Shown here one piece after another: positions 8,582 to 17,161 of a DNA stretch of 45,192 nucleotides; the stretch's first letter is position 1, and every line of letters begins with the position of its first letter. The DNA is from Streptomyces sp. S3(2020) (lineage in GTDB: Bacteria > Actinomycetota > Actinomycetes > Streptomycetales > Streptomycetaceae), in assembly GCF_013044505.1 (NCBI RefSeq), contig NZ_JABERD010000073.1:1-45192 (forward strand), given 5' to 3'. The notes under the pieces were generated by a model, which saw only the letters and a program-made list of their open reading frames with translations, did not search any database and had not been told where the DNA came from. The translations under genes were made by a program, and so were the position numbers.

Positions 8582-9376
8582 GTGCGCGCCTCGTTGATTC
8601 AGATCGCCGTAAGTGAGGGCGAATCGGTCGAATCGCGCCGACGACGGGTGGCCTCGCTGGTACGGGACCAGTCCGGTGCCGATCTGGTCGTGCTGCCGGA
8701 GCTGTGGACCACGGGCGCGTTCGCCTACGAGGGGTTCGGCAGCGAGGCCGAGTCGCTGGAGGGGCCGACGTACGAGGCCATGGCGAAGGCCGCGAGCGAC
8801 GCGGGCGTCTGGCTGCACGCGGGCTCGATCCCGGAGCGCACTCCCGAGGGCACCCTCTACAACACCTCCCTGATCTTCTCCCCGTCCGGCGACCTGATCG
8901 CCGCCTACCGCAAGATCCACCGCTTCGGCTTCGACAAGGGCGAGGCCGTGCTGATGGGCGCGGGCCGCGACCTGGTGACGGTCCGTCTGCCCGAGACCAC
9001 CCTCGGCGTGGCCACCTGCTACGACCTCCGCTTCCCCGAACTCTTCCGCGGCCTCGTCGACGCCGGCGCCGAGACCCTGGTGATCCCCGCGGGCTGGCCG
9101 GAGCGCCGCCGGGCGCACTGGACGCTGCTGGCCCAGGCGCGGGCGGTCGAGAACCAGGCGTACGTGCTCGCCTGTGGAACGGCCGGGACGCACGCGGGAG
9201 TTCCACAGGCCGGTCACTCGATCGTGGTGGATCCGTGGGGCGAGGTGCTGGCCGAGGCCGGCGCCGGCGAGGAGGTCCTCACCGTCGAGTTCGACCCCGG
9301 CAAGGTGGCCGTGACACGGGATCAGTTCCCCGCGCTGAAGGACCGGATGCTGGGCCTCGACGCACCCCGGCGCTAG
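8582..9376 (+). CDS. Carbon-nitrogen hydrolase (nitrilase superfamily, omega-amidase-like)
   Basis: The 264-residue protein has the nitrilase catalytic set: Glu40 in VLPELW, Lys111 in YRKIHRFGF and Cys146 in ATCYDLRFPELF. Spacing and length fit the Nit2/omega-amidase branch, which hydrolyses amides of dicarboxylic acids in the cytoplasm. The GTG at 8582 was preferred because the conserved domain begins at residue 3; the frame is open further upstream to 8387 but that part is Cys/Gly-rich and overlaps the divergent gene. The start lies 178 bases from that of the mycothiol-type gene on the other strand. The exact substrate is inference. Confidence 0.92.
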   Translation: MRASLIQIAVSEGESVESRRRRVASLVRDQSGADLVVLPELWTTGAFAYEGFGSEAESLEGPTYEAMAKAASDAGVWLHAGSIPERTPEGTLYNTSLIFSPSGDLIAAYRKIHRFGFDKGEAVLMGAGRDLVTVRLPETTLGVATCYDLRFPELFRGLVDAGAETLVIPAGWPERRRAHWTLLAQARAVENQAYVLACGTAGTHAGVPQAGHSIVVDPWGEVLAEAGAGEEVLTVEFDPGKVAVTRDQFPALKDRMLGLDAPRR

Positions 9377-9391
9377 GGCCCGTCCGGGGTC

Positions 9392-9889
9392 TCAGTCGGA
9401 CTCCCGCTCCTTCTCGGCGAGGTGGATCACGCACACCGCCACCGCGATCAGCAGCGCCGGGTCCGCGTCCTCGCGCACGACGTCCAGGCCGTAGGTCTCC
9501 CGCACGTGCAGCCATCGCCGGGAGACCACGGCGAGCAGCTCACCGTCGTACTCGACCGCGAACTCCCGGTCGAGGATCTTCCCGCTGACATCGAGTTCGG
9601 TGCTGCCGTCCGCCAGGGACACCCGGTAGTGGTTGCGCAGCAGGGACAGCCGCTTGCGCTTGACGGTGGCCAGCGGTTCGCCGTCCCGCTCGATGAGCAT
9701 CGTGTCGCGCAGGGCGAGCATCTTCTGCCGGATGTCGATCAGGACGCGCCCACGGGTGTCCTTCAGCTCGAAGGTGTCCCGCAGCCGCATGGCCTTGCCG
9801 TCGACGAGGAACACCTTGTTGCCCTGGTCGTCCTCGATCCAGTAGTCGTCACCGAAGCCGAGGAGCCGGTCGCGTACGAGGAATCTCAT
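9392..9889 (-). CDS. LURP-one-related (Tubby-like fold) protein
   Basis: The 165-residue protein begins MRFLVRDRLLGFGDDYWIEDDQGNKVF, followed by short paired beta strands with the recurring pattern Val/Leu-Asp-Gly-Lys-Ala, Asp-Thr-Phe-Glu-Leu-Lys-Asp and Val-Leu-Ile-Asp-Ile-Arg-Lys. This is the signature of the LOR/Tubby-C-like superfamily, related to scramblases. The ATG at 9889 matches the usual N-terminus of the family. The C-terminus is hydrophobic (ALLIAVAVCVIHLAE), which may contact a membrane. Its biochemical role in bacteria is not established. It converges with the nitrilase gene, 15 bases apart. Confidence 0.85.
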   Translation of the reverse strand: MRFLVRDRLLGFGDDYWIEDDQGNKVFLVDGKAMRLRDTFELKDTRGRVLIDIRQKMLALRDTMLIERDGEPLATVKRKRLSLLRNHYRVSLADGSTELDVSGKILDREFAVEYDGELLAVVSRRWLHVRETYGLDVVREDADPALLIAVAVCVIHLAEKERESD

Positions 9890-9958
9890 GCCGTTACGGC
9901 TTCCCCGACCTGCGCGGCCGAACGCAACCAATAGGCCGTCGGGATGGTCGACACCCCC

Positions 9959-10507
9959 ATGAGAAAGATCGGACGGGTGTACGTCCCCGTCGCCCTCGCC
10001 GTCGCCGCTTCCCTCGCGGTCCTGACCGGGTGCACCGACCCGACGCCCTGTGCCGGGGTCGGTGTGGTGTCCGAGCTCGGTGTGTACGTCGTACAGGAGG
10101 ACTTCGGCGGTCTCGAGGGCGCCTCCTACGAGTTGTGTTCGCGGGGCGACTGCGTCGAGGGTGAGCTCGGAGGGGAGTCCGTCTCCAGGGTGTTCCTCTC
10201 GTTGCCCGACGACGTCGACCCCGACACCGCCCCGGTCCGCCTCACCGTCACCCGCGCGGGCGCCGGGACGCCTCTTGTCGACGACTCCGTCGACGTGAAG
10301 CTGCTGCGCCAGTCCGACGGCTGCGGCGGGGGCGGCTGGTCCCGGGGGCTGGCCCTCACCAAGGCGGACGGTCTGCTGCCGAACGTCCCGAAGAGGGTCT
10401 CCGCGGCCTGGATGCGGCAGGTCAGGGCCGCGGCCACGGCGTCTCCGTCACCGTCATCGCCTCCGTCACCGACGTCCCGAACCGCCTCCGGTACGCCGAC
10501 GGGCTGA
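9959..10507 (+). CDS. Putative lipoprotein, function unknown
   Basis: The 182-residue protein starts with MRK and a hydrophobic core ending in LTGC, a lipobox, so it should be exported and lipid-anchored. The body is acidic with several cysteines (CTDPTPC, ELCSRGDCVEG, SDGCGGG) and looks beta-rich. The Ser/Pro/Thr-rich C-terminus (about 145-182) overlaps the end of the convergent AraC-type gene by 86 bases. An ATG at 9944 (MVDTP) is in frame; 9959 gives the better signal peptide. No family was recognised. Confidence 0.78.
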   Translation: MRKIGRVYVPVALAVAASLAVLTGCTDPTPCAGVGVVSELGVYVVQEDFGGLEGASYELCSRGDCVEGELGGESVSRVFLSLPDDVDPDTAPVRLTVTRAGAGTPLVDDSVDVKLLRQSDGCGGGGWSRGLALTKADGLLPNVPKRVSAAWMRQVRAAATASPSPSSPPSPTSRTASGTPTG

Positions 10508-11429
10508 GGCCCGTCTCGCGTCGCACGCGCGTGCGGAGGTTCGCGGCGGTGCCCAGGCCGCTGCGGGAGGCCACCACGTCCAGGCGTTCCTCGCCCCGCT
10601 CGATCATCCGGCAGGCCAGTGCCACGCGCTCCCCCGTCAGCCAGGCCAGCGGTGTCGTGCCGAGCTGGGCCTGGAAACGGCGGTGCAGCGTGGCGGGGGA
10701 GACGGCCGCGCGGGCGGCGAGATCCGCCACCGTCAACGGCTCCCCCAGCCGTTCCTGCGCCCACGCCAGCAACGGCGCCAGCGACTCGTCCGGCACCTCG
10801 GGCACCGGACGCTCCACGAACTGCCGCTGTCCGCCGTCGCGGTGGGCGGCGAAGACCAGGCGCCGCGACACGTGGTTGGCGATCTCGGCGCCGTGGTCCC
10901 GTCGTACGACATGCAGCCCCAGGTCGAGCGCGGAAGCGCTGCCGGACGCGGTGAGGATGTCCCCGTCGTCGACGAAGAGCACGTCCGGCTCCAGCAGGAC
11001 ACGCGGGAACCGGGACCGGAAGGAGTCGGCCCACATCCAGTGACAGGCCGCCCGCCGGCCGTCCAGCAGCCCGGCCTCCGCCATGGTGAACGCGCCCGAG
11101 CAGAAGCCGACGAGACGGGCGCCACGCGTGTGTGCCCGCCGGACGGCGTCCAGGACGTGGGGCGGGCGCGGGGTGTCGGTGTCGGGCCGGTTCGGCACGA
11201 TCAGGGTGTCCGCGTCCTCGGTGGCCTCCAGACCGGCGACGCCGGTGAGCGTGAAGAAGCCGTCCCGCATGCGGGTGCTCGGGGCGGCGGCGCACAGCTG
11301 GAAGTCGTACAGCTCCCGTCCCAGTTCCGGCCGTCGCAACCCGAAGATCTCGATGGCACAGCTCATCTCGAACGGGTTCGAGTTCTCGTCCACCAGCAGG
11401 ACGACACGGTGAGAGGATCCTTGCGACAT
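10422..11429 (-). CDS. GlxA-like transcriptional regulator (DJ-1/PfpI + AraC HTH)
   Basis: The 335-residue protein has an N-terminal DJ-1/PfpI glutamine-amidotransferase-like domain (about 8-175, with RVVLLVDENSNPFEM and the nucleophile elbow-like GFCSGAFTMAEAGLLDG) and a C-terminal AraC-type double helix-turn-helix (about 225-325, VADLAARAAVSPATLHRRF and a degenerate second motif ending LSPSAYRRRFG). This is the GlxA architecture. The cysteine in FCSGAF is retained, but in these regulators the domain senses rather than cleaves. It is divergent from the cupin gene at 11474, its most likely target. The last residues overlap the convergent lipoprotein gene. Confidence 0.92.
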   Translation of the reverse strand: MSQGSSHRVVLLVDENSNPFEMSCAIEIFGLRRPELGRELYDFQLCAAAPSTRMRDGFFTLTGVAGLEATEDADTLIVPNRPDTDTPRPPHVLDAVRRAHTRGARLVGFCSGAFTMAEAGLLDGRRAACHWMWADSFRSRFPRVLLEPDVLFVDDGDILTASGSASALDLGLHVVRRDHGAEIANHVSRRLVFAAHRDGGQRQFVERPVPEVPDESLAPLLAWAQERLGEPLTVADLAARAAVSPATLHRRFQAQLGTTPLAWLTGERVALACRMIERGEERLDVVASRSGLGTAANLRTRVRRETGLSPSAYRRRFGTSVTEAMTVTETPWPRP

Positions 11430-11473
11430 ATGCGATTCCTAGCACTCGTCCGCCGGTGCCGTCACGCCCGACG

Positions 11474-11887
11474 ATGACGGACATGAGCGAACCCGTCTCC
11501 CTTGAGCCGATCTCCCTGGAAAAGGCCCTCGCGTCCTTCACGGACCGCTGGAGCCCCCGGATCGTCACCACCGTCAACGACTACGACGTACGCGTCGCCA
11601 AGGTCGAGGGCGAGCACGTGTGGCACGTCCACGACCACACCGACGAGTTCTTCCTGGTCCTCGACGGCGAACTCCACATCGCCCTGCGCGAACCGGCCGG
11701 CGAACGCACGGTCGTCCTCCCCAAGGGCTCCGTCCTCACGGTCCCCCGCGGCACCGAACACAAGCCCTACGCCCCCGTCCCCTCGACGATCCTCGTCCTC
11801 GAACCCACCGGCACCCTCACGGTCGGCGACCGCCACGAGGACGTGCCGGAGCATGTGGACGCCACGACGGGCCACACGCTGAGGTGA
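11474..11887 (+). CDS. Cupin domain protein
   Basis: The 137-residue protein is a single small cupin: motif 1 is HVWHVHDHTDEFFLVLDGELHI-like (His, His and Glu metal ligands) and motif 2 is LTVPRGTEHKPYAP with the third His. It probably binds a divalent metal and a small organic ligand; the reaction is not evident. The start was taken at ATG 11474; ATGs at 11456 and 11483 are also in frame. It is divergent from the GlxA-like regulator. Confidence 0.88.
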   Translation: MTDMSEPVSLEPISLEKALASFTDRWSPRIVTTVNDYDVRVAKVEGEHVWHVHDHTDEFFLVLDGELHIALREPAGERTVVLPKGSVLTVPRGTEHKPYAPVPSTILVLEPTGTLTVGDRHEDVPEHVDATTGHTLR

Positions 11888-11916
11888 CTGTCGGTGGCGG
11901 GTGGCACCCTTGATCC

Positions 11917-13746
11917 ATGAGCGACTCCGCACCCCGCCGTGTCCGCGTCCGCGCCCCCGAGCTCGTCGGCAAGGGCGGCTGGCTGAACACGGGCGAGAAG
12001 CAGTACACCCTCGCCGACCTGCGGGGCCGCATCGTCGTTCTCGATTTCTGGACGTTCTGCTGCATCAACTGCCTGCACGTCCTCGACGAGCTCCGGGAGC
12101 TGGAGCACAAGCACCCCGACACCGTCGTCGTCATCGGTGTCCACTCGCCGAAGTTCGCGCACGAGGCCGAGCACGGGGCGGTCGTGGATGCCGTCGAGCG
12201 GTACGGGGTGGAGCATCCGGTGCTCGACGACCCGGAGTTGGCGACGTGGAAGCAGTACGCGGTGCGGGCCTGGCCGACGCTTGTCGTGGTCGATCCGGAG
12301 GGGTATGTCGTCGCGCAGCATGCCGGGGAGGGGCATGTGCACGCTATCGAGCGGCTCGTGGCGGAGCTTGAGGCCGAGCACGGGGCGAAGGGCACGTTGC
12401 GGCGCGGGGACGGGCCCTATGTGGCGCCGGAGCCGGAGGCGACCGTGCTGCGGTTCCCGGGGAAGGCGTTGCTGCTGCCCTCGGGGAACTTCCTGGTCAG
12501 TGACACCACCCGGCATCAGCTGGTGGAGCTGGCGGCGGACGGGGAGACCGTGGTGCGGCGGATCGGGCAGGGCGATCACCGGGGCATGACGGACAGTACG
12601 TCGGTCCGCTCACGGTTCAACGAGCCGCAGGGGCTGGCGCTGCTGCCGGACGGCTCCGTGGTCGTCGCCGACACCGTGAACCACACGCTGCGCCGCTACG
12701 ACCCGGAGGCGGGCCGCACCACCACCCTCGCCGGCACCGGCTACCAGTGGATGCGGGGCGACGACACCTCGGGACCGGCCCGCGAGGTCAACCTCTCCTC
12801 CCCCTGGGACGTGGCCTGGTGGCAGGGCAAGGTGTGGATCGCCATGGCCGGCATCCACCAGCTGTGGACGTACGACCCCGACGACGGGACGGTCGCCGTC
12901 GCGGCCGGCACCACCAACGAGGGCCTCGTCGACGGGCCCGCCGCCGAGTCCTGGTTCGCCCAGCCCTCCGGGCTCGCCGCCACCCCCGAGCGGCTGTGGA
13001 TCGCCGACTCCGAGACGTCCGCGCTGCGCTGGATGGACCTCGACGGCACCGTCCACACCGCCGTCGGCACCGGGCTCTTCGACTTCGGGCACCGCGACGG
13101 CCCCGCCGAACAGGCTCTGCTCCAGCACCCGTTGGGCGTCACCGCGCTGCCCGACGGCTCGGTCGCGGTCAGCGACACCTACAACCACGCCCTGCGCCGC
13201 TACGACCCGGCGACAGGCGAAGTCACCACCCTGGCCACGGACCTGCGCGAGCCCAGCGACGCCGTTCTCGTCGGCGACGACCTCGTGGTCGTCGAGTCGG
13301 CCCGGCACCGGCTGACCCGGCTGCGGCTCCCGGAGGAGGCCGTACGCGTGGAGTCGGTCGCCCATCGCACCCAGCGCGCCGCCACCGAAGTCGCCCCGGG
13401 CGGACTGAGGCTGGACGTGGTCTTCCAGGCCCCGGCGGGTCAGAAGCTCGACACGCGACACGGGCCGTCGACCCGGCTGCTCGTCTCCGCCACCCCGCCC
13501 GAGCTGCTCGCCGAGGGCGAGGGGGCGGGCACGGACCTCTCCCGCACCCTGCACCTCGATCCGGCCGTCACCGAGGGCGTGCTGCACGTCTCGGCGATGG
13601 CCGCCTCCTGCGACGACGACCCGGCGATCGAGTACCCGGCCTGCCATGTCCACCAGCAGGACTGGGGCGTGCCGGTCCGTCTCGTCGAGGGCGGTGCGGA
13701 CCGGCTGCCCCTCGTGCTGGCCGGTATGGACGATCAGGCGCTGTAG
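11917..13746 (+). CDS. Thioredoxin-like / NHL-repeat fusion protein (NHLRC2 type)
   Basis: The 609-residue protein has an N-terminal TlpA/thioredoxin-like domain (about 10-150) with the unusual active site CCINC (Cys48, Cys49, Cys52), the same CCINC sequence found in animal NHLRC2. The thioredoxin cis-Pro is present in AWPTLVV. It is followed by a six-bladed NHL beta-propeller (about 170-460; repeated motifs such as FNEPQGLALLPDGSVVVADT and HPLGVTALPDGSVAVSDT) and a C-terminal beta domain. There is no signal peptide, so it is cytoplasmic. The redox partner is unknown. It starts 29 bases after the cupin gene and may be co-transcribed with it. Confidence 0.93.
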   Translation: MSDSAPRRVRVRAPELVGKGGWLNTGEKQYTLADLRGRIVVLDFWTFCCINCLHVLDELRELEHKHPDTVVVIGVHSPKFAHEAEHGAVVDAVERYGVEHPVLDDPELATWKQYAVRAWPTLVVVDPEGYVVAQHAGEGHVHAIERLVAELEAEHGAKGTLRRGDGPYVAPEPEATVLRFPGKALLLPSGNFLVSDTTRHQLVELAADGETVVRRIGQGDHRGMTDSTSVRSRFNEPQGLALLPDGSVVVADTVNHTLRRYDPEAGRTTTLAGTGYQWMRGDDTSGPAREVNLSSPWDVAWWQGKVWIAMAGIHQLWTYDPDDGTVAVAAGTTNEGLVDGPAAESWFAQPSGLAATPERLWIADSETSALRWMDLDGTVHTAVGTGLFDFGHRDGPAEQALLQHPLGVTALPDGSVAVSDTYNHALRRYDPATGEVTTLATDLREPSDAVLVGDDLVVVESARHRLTRLRLPEEAVRVESVAHRTQRAATEVAPGGLRLDVVFQAPAGQKLDTRHGPSTRLLVSATPPELLAEGEGAGTDLSRTLHLDPAVTEGVLHVSAMAASCDDDPAIEYPACHVHQQDWGVPVRLVEGGADRLPLVLAGMDDQAL

Positions 13747-13973
13747 CCGCCCCCGCGCCGGTGGTGGTCGTCCTCGACCACTGTCGTCGTGGACGGCGGT
13801 ACCACCACCCGCCTGCGGCGGGCGATGCTGCTGAAGGTGCTGACGCCGATCAGGCCGACGATCATGAAGATGACGCCGACCAGGTCGAGATTGACGCCCT
13901 GCATCTCCCAGTCGGTCGCGAACGTGAGGATGGCTCCCGCGGCGATGAGGATGATGCATCCGCCGAGGCCCAT
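13734..13973 (-). CDS. Small two-helix membrane protein
   Basis: The 79-residue protein starts at ATG 13973, preceded by GGGAGG nine bases away. It has two hydrophobic helices (GGCIILIAAGAILTFAT and LVGVIFMIVGLIGVSTF) separated by a short polar loop, then a basic, Val/Thr-rich tail. It resembles the small DUF6458-type actinobacterial membrane proteins of unknown function. Its stop overlaps the end of the thioredoxin-NHL gene by 13 bases on the opposite strand. Confidence 0.85.
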   Translation of the reverse strand: MGLGGCIILIAAGAILTFATDWEMQGVNLDLVGVIFMIVGLIGVSTFSSIARRRRVVVPPSTTTVVEDDHHRRGGGYSA

Positions 13974-14046
13974 AGGTGTCGCCTCCCTGTCCGGTCCGGT
14001 CGGTCCGGTCCGGACGCCGGGTACCCGGGGAGGCGACACCCATGCC

Positions 14047-15678
14047 TCACCGCACGTCGACGAAGTCCTCGCGCCCGGCGCTCACCAGGTGGTCGCCGTC
14101 CGGGTGGAGCAGCACGGCGACCCAGGTGCCGTCCTTCGAGGCTTTGGAGCCCTTGCTGAAGGTGCCGTCGGAACGCGTGGTGGCGTTGCCCATGTCCTGC
14201 CAGGTGCTGGCGCCCTTGGCCCGGAAGAGGATCTTCACCTTCTGGTCGGCGTAGGCCTTCCAGGCGCCCGAGGTGTAGTGCTGCAACTTGCCCTTGCAGG
14301 TGATCGTGCGCCCCTTGCGGACCGGCTCGGGGGAGGCGTTGCCGTCGAGGACGCGGGTCGGGGTGCGCTTGGCGTACACGACCGGGCTGTATGACTCCTG
14401 CCAGGTGCGGCCGCCCTTGAAGTGGGCGCGGTAGTAGCCCTTGGAAGGCGCCGCGAAGGCGCCCTTGAACGATGCGCCGAAGTCCGGGTCGTAGTCGGTC
14501 GGCGTGACCGTCTTGACGGTCGTCCAGCCGGTCTTCCCGTCGGCCGAGTACTGGAGTTCGACCTTGTTGTACTCGTCGGCCGGCATGCTCGTGCCCGTGT
14601 GAAGCAGGCCCTTGGCGGTGAGCTTGGAGTTCTTGTCCAGCTTCGCCGTGAAGTCGGAGACCGACGTCTTCCTCGCGACGTAGACCTTGACCTTCTGGGT
14701 CGGGCTCGTGTCGAGGAACGTCGTGCCGCGCACGTTCACCTCCACCGAGCCGGAGCCCGACAGGGTCAGCTGCCCGGTGAAGCGGCCGTCGGTGCCGGTG
14801 ACCGGCCGTGCGGCCGCGCCGCCCAGGTCGCTCGACCACACCTCGTCGACGGTGGCCCCGGACAGCGGCTTCCACGCTCCGCCGACGTTGACCTCGGCGG
14901 TGCCGGAGATCTGCGCCGACTGCCCTGCCTTGACGTCCAGTTCGGTGGCGTCGAGGGTCACGCGGGTGTCCGACCGCACGGCCCGGACCTCGATGCTCTG
15001 GTTGGCCCTGGACTGGTACCAGGGCTCGTTCAGCCGCAGCCAGGCGTTGACCGAGGTGTAGGCCGAGTCGGTCACCTTGTAGGCGGCGGTGAAACGGCCG
15101 TCGGCGCCGGTCGTGGTCGTCCTGCTGTCCGCGCCGGAGATTTCCAGGTCCACCTCGGCGCCCGCCGCGGGCGTCGTCCCGCCGGTGCGCGGGTCGGTGA
15201 TCGTGAAGCCGCCGGAGACGGTGACGTCCTGGTGCTCGTGGTCCGGTGCCCGCGGCGTGGCCTGGAGGTCGGTCAGATCGGCTTCGAGCTGGTACGCGTA
15301 GGTGCCCTCGGCCGTGGTGGTGTCCCCGTCGGCGTCGGTCAGGTCGACCACGACGCGATAGGTGCCGAGATCGGCCAGGCGCAGCGGGGTGGTGGTCTGC
15401 CACAGGCCCGGGTGGCCGGTGCCGGACACCAGGGTGAAGTCGCTGACCTCGGCGACTTCCTGGGCGTCGGCGGCGGAGCCCGGCGCGTACAGGTGCGCGG
15501 TGATCGAGGTGACGGCGGTGTCGGAGGAGGCCGACACCGACACCAGGCCCGCTCCCGGGTGGTCACCGCTGCCGACGCCGTACAGCACCGGCGTCACCGC
15601 CGCGTGTGCCGCCGGTACGGGGCCGAGCAGCAGGCCCGCCGCGACGGACGCGCAGGCCAGCACCGACTTTCTTCGCAT
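14047..15678 (-). CDS. Secreted multi-domain beta-sandwich protein, function unknown
   Basis: The 543-residue protein begins with a Sec signal peptide (about 1-26, MRRKSVLACASVAAGLLLGP, ending AAHA). The remainder is a chain of Ig-like or carboxypeptidase-regulatory-like beta domains: repeated stretches such as VSGGFTITDPRTGG, GADGRFTAAYKV and GTDGRFTGQLTLSGSGSVEV, then two modules with VELQYSADGKTGWTTVKTV and ILFRAKGASTWQDMGNATT. Such modules are common in extracellular Streptomyces proteins and act as spacers or adhesins. There is no catalytic motif and no anchor. A perfect inverted repeat lies 66 bases upstream. Confidence 0.85.
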   Translation of the reverse strand: MRRKSVLACASVAAGLLLGPVPAAHAAVTPVLYGVGSGDHPGAGLVSVSASSDTAVTSITAHLYAPGSAADAQEVAEVSDFTLVSGTGHPGLWQTTTPLRLADLGTYRVVVDLTDADGDTTTAEGTYAYQLEADLTDLQATPRAPDHEHQDVTVSGGFTITDPRTGGTTPAAGAEVDLEISGADSRTTTTGADGRFTAAYKVTDSAYTSVNAWLRLNEPWYQSRANQSIEVRAVRSDTRVTLDATELDVKAGQSAQISGTAEVNVGGAWKPLSGATVDEVWSSDLGGAAARPVTGTDGRFTGQLTLSGSGSVEVNVRGTTFLDTSPTQKVKVYVARKTSVSDFTAKLDKNSKLTAKGLLHTGTSMPADEYNKVELQYSADGKTGWTTVKTVTPTDYDPDFGASFKGAFAAPSKGYYRAHFKGGRTWQESYSPVVYAKRTPTRVLDGNASPEPVRKGRTITCKGKLQHYTSGAWKAYADQKVKILFRAKGASTWQDMGNATTRSDGTFSKGSKASKDGTWVAVLLHPDGDHLVSAGREDFVDVR

Positions 15679-15743
15679 GAAGTCCCCCCACGAGACCTTG
15701 GATGATGAAGATCGCAGCGCATCGTACGCCGCCGGAACCCGTC

Positions 15744-15757
15744 TTGAACAGGTTCAA
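15744..15757. promoter_or_regulatory. Perfect inverted repeat, TetR/KstR-like operator candidate
   Basis: TTGAACAGGTTCAA is a 6-2-6 perfect inverted repeat. It fits the TNNAACNNGTTNNA consensus reported for KstR-type TetR regulators. It lies 66 bases before the secreted protein gene starting at 15678, in a position to control it. Confidence 0.45.
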
Positions 15758-15785
15758 AAAGGTGGTGCGTGGGGGGCGGGGACTT

Positions 15786-15849
15786 CCCCGAACTCAGCTC
15801 TCCCCGAACTCAGCTCTCCCCGAACTCAGCTCTCCCCGAACTCAGCTCT
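15786..15849. repeat. Four tandem copies of a 16-bp unit at the aminopeptidase stop codon
   Basis: CCCCGAACTCAGCTCT is repeated four times with no mismatch (15786, 15802, 15818, 15834). The last copy contains the stop codon and penultimate codons of the M18 aminopeptidase gene on the minus strand, and the other three copies lie just beyond. It looks like a tandem duplication of the gene's 3' end. Confidence 0.97.
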
Positions 15850-17137
15850 CCAGGAACGCCACCAGCGCGTTCGCCAGCAGATACGGGTCGTCGGCGCCGC
15901 ACAGCTCGCGGGCGCTGTGCATCGAGAGGATCGCGACGCCGATGTCGACGGTCTTGATGCCGTGGCGGGCCGCGGTGATGGGGCCGATGGTGGTGCCGCA
16001 GGGCATGGAGTTGTTGGAGACGAAGGACTGGAAGGGGACCCCGGCCTTCTCGCAGGCGGCGGCGAAGACCGCGCGGCCCGAACCGTCCGTGGCGTAGCGG
16101 TTGTTGACGTTGACCTTGAGGATCGGGCCGCCGTTGACGCGCGGGTGGTGCGTGGGGTCGTGGCGCTCCGCGTAGTTGGGGTGGATCGCGTGGCCCGTGT
16201 CGGAGGAGAGACAGACCGTGCCGGCGAAGGCGCGCGCCCGGTCCTCGAAGGACCCTCCGCGCGCGAACACCGAACGCTCCAGCACGCTGCCGAGCAGCGG
16301 CCCGTCCGCGCCGGTGTCCGACTGCGAGCCGTTCTCCTCGTGGTCGAAGGCGGCCAGTACGGGGATGTGGGAGAGAGCCGAGCCGGCGGAGACGGCGGCC
16401 AGCGCGGCGACCTCGGCGTGCACGGACAGCAGGTTGTCCATGCGCGGGCCGGCCACCAGCTCCTTGTCGCGGCCCAGATAGGAGGGGGGCTCCACGGAGT
16501 GCACCATCAGGTCCCAGCCGGTGACCTCGCCCGCCGGGATCCCGTTCTCCTCCTCCAGGAAGGCGATGAGGTCGCCCTCGCGGATGTCGTCGCCGAGCCC
16601 CCAGATGGGCTGGAGATGCCGCTGCTTGTCGAGCTTGAGGCCCTCCGTCGACACCGAACGGTCCAGGTGGACGGCGAGCTGCGGGACCCGCAGCAGCGGC
16701 CGGCCCACGTTGACCAGACGCGTCGAGCCGTCCCGCAGTGTCAGCCGGCCCGCGAGCCCCAGGTCGCGGTCGAGCCAGGAGTTCAGCAGCGGTCCGCCGT
16801 AGATCTCCACGGCGACCTGGCGCCAGCCGTGCGCCCCGGCGTCCGGCAGCGGCTTGACCCGCAGGTTGGGGGAGTCGGTGTGCGAGCCGACGATCCGGAA
16901 CGGGGTGTGCGGTTCGGCGCCCTCGGGGACGTACCAGGCCACGATCGCGCCGCCGCGCAGCACGTACTTGCCGCCGGTCGTCCCGTCCCAGGCGTCCGTC
17001 TCCGCGACCTGCCGGAAGCCCGCCTTCTCCAGTCGCTCGGCGGCGTTCGCCACGGCGTGGTACGGCGAGGGGCCGGCAGCCAGGAAGGACATGAGGTCGT
17101 CGGTGTGACCGCGGTCGAAGCGGGAGGGTTCGCTCAT
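15842..17137 (-). CDS. M18 family aminopeptidase
   Basis: The 431-residue protein matches M18 metallo-aminopeptidases over its full length. Metal and catalytic motifs are visible: GSHTDSPNLRV (His-Asp), FDHEENGSQS (catalytic Glu and metal Glu), VSNNSMPCGTTIGPITA and the C-terminal IGVAILSMHSARE with the last metal-binding His. It should remove N-terminal, often acidic, residues from peptides in the cytoplasm as a large oligomer. ATG 17137 was chosen because AAGGTG lies seven bases before it. Its stop codon lies in the last copy of a 16-bp tandem repeat. Confidence 0.95.
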   Translation of the reverse strand: MSEPSRFDRGHTDDLMSFLAAGPSPYHAVANAAERLEKAGFRQVAETDAWDGTTGGKYVLRGGAIVAWYVPEGAEPHTPFRIVGSHTDSPNLRVKPLPDAGAHGWRQVAVEIYGGPLLNSWLDRDLGLAGRLTLRDGSTRLVNVGRPLLRVPQLAVHLDRSVSTEGLKLDKQRHLQPIWGLGDDIREGDLIAFLEEENGIPAGEVTGWDLMVHSVEPPSYLGRDKELVAGPRMDNLLSVHAEVAALAAVSAGSALSHIPVLAAFDHEENGSQSDTGADGPLLGSVLERSVFARGGSFEDRARAFAGTVCLSSDTGHAIHPNYAERHDPTHHPRVNGGPILKVNVNNRYATDGSGRAVFAAACEKAGVPFQSFVSNNSMPCGTTIGPITAARHGIKTVDIGVAILSMHSARELCGADDPYLLANALVAFLES

Positions 17138-17161
17138 GGGGTTCACCTTAACGACGTACGA

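Noticed and set aside
15744..15757. SOS/LexA box
   Set aside because: The half sites GAAC and GTTC are two bases apart; the actinobacterial LexA box needs four or more.
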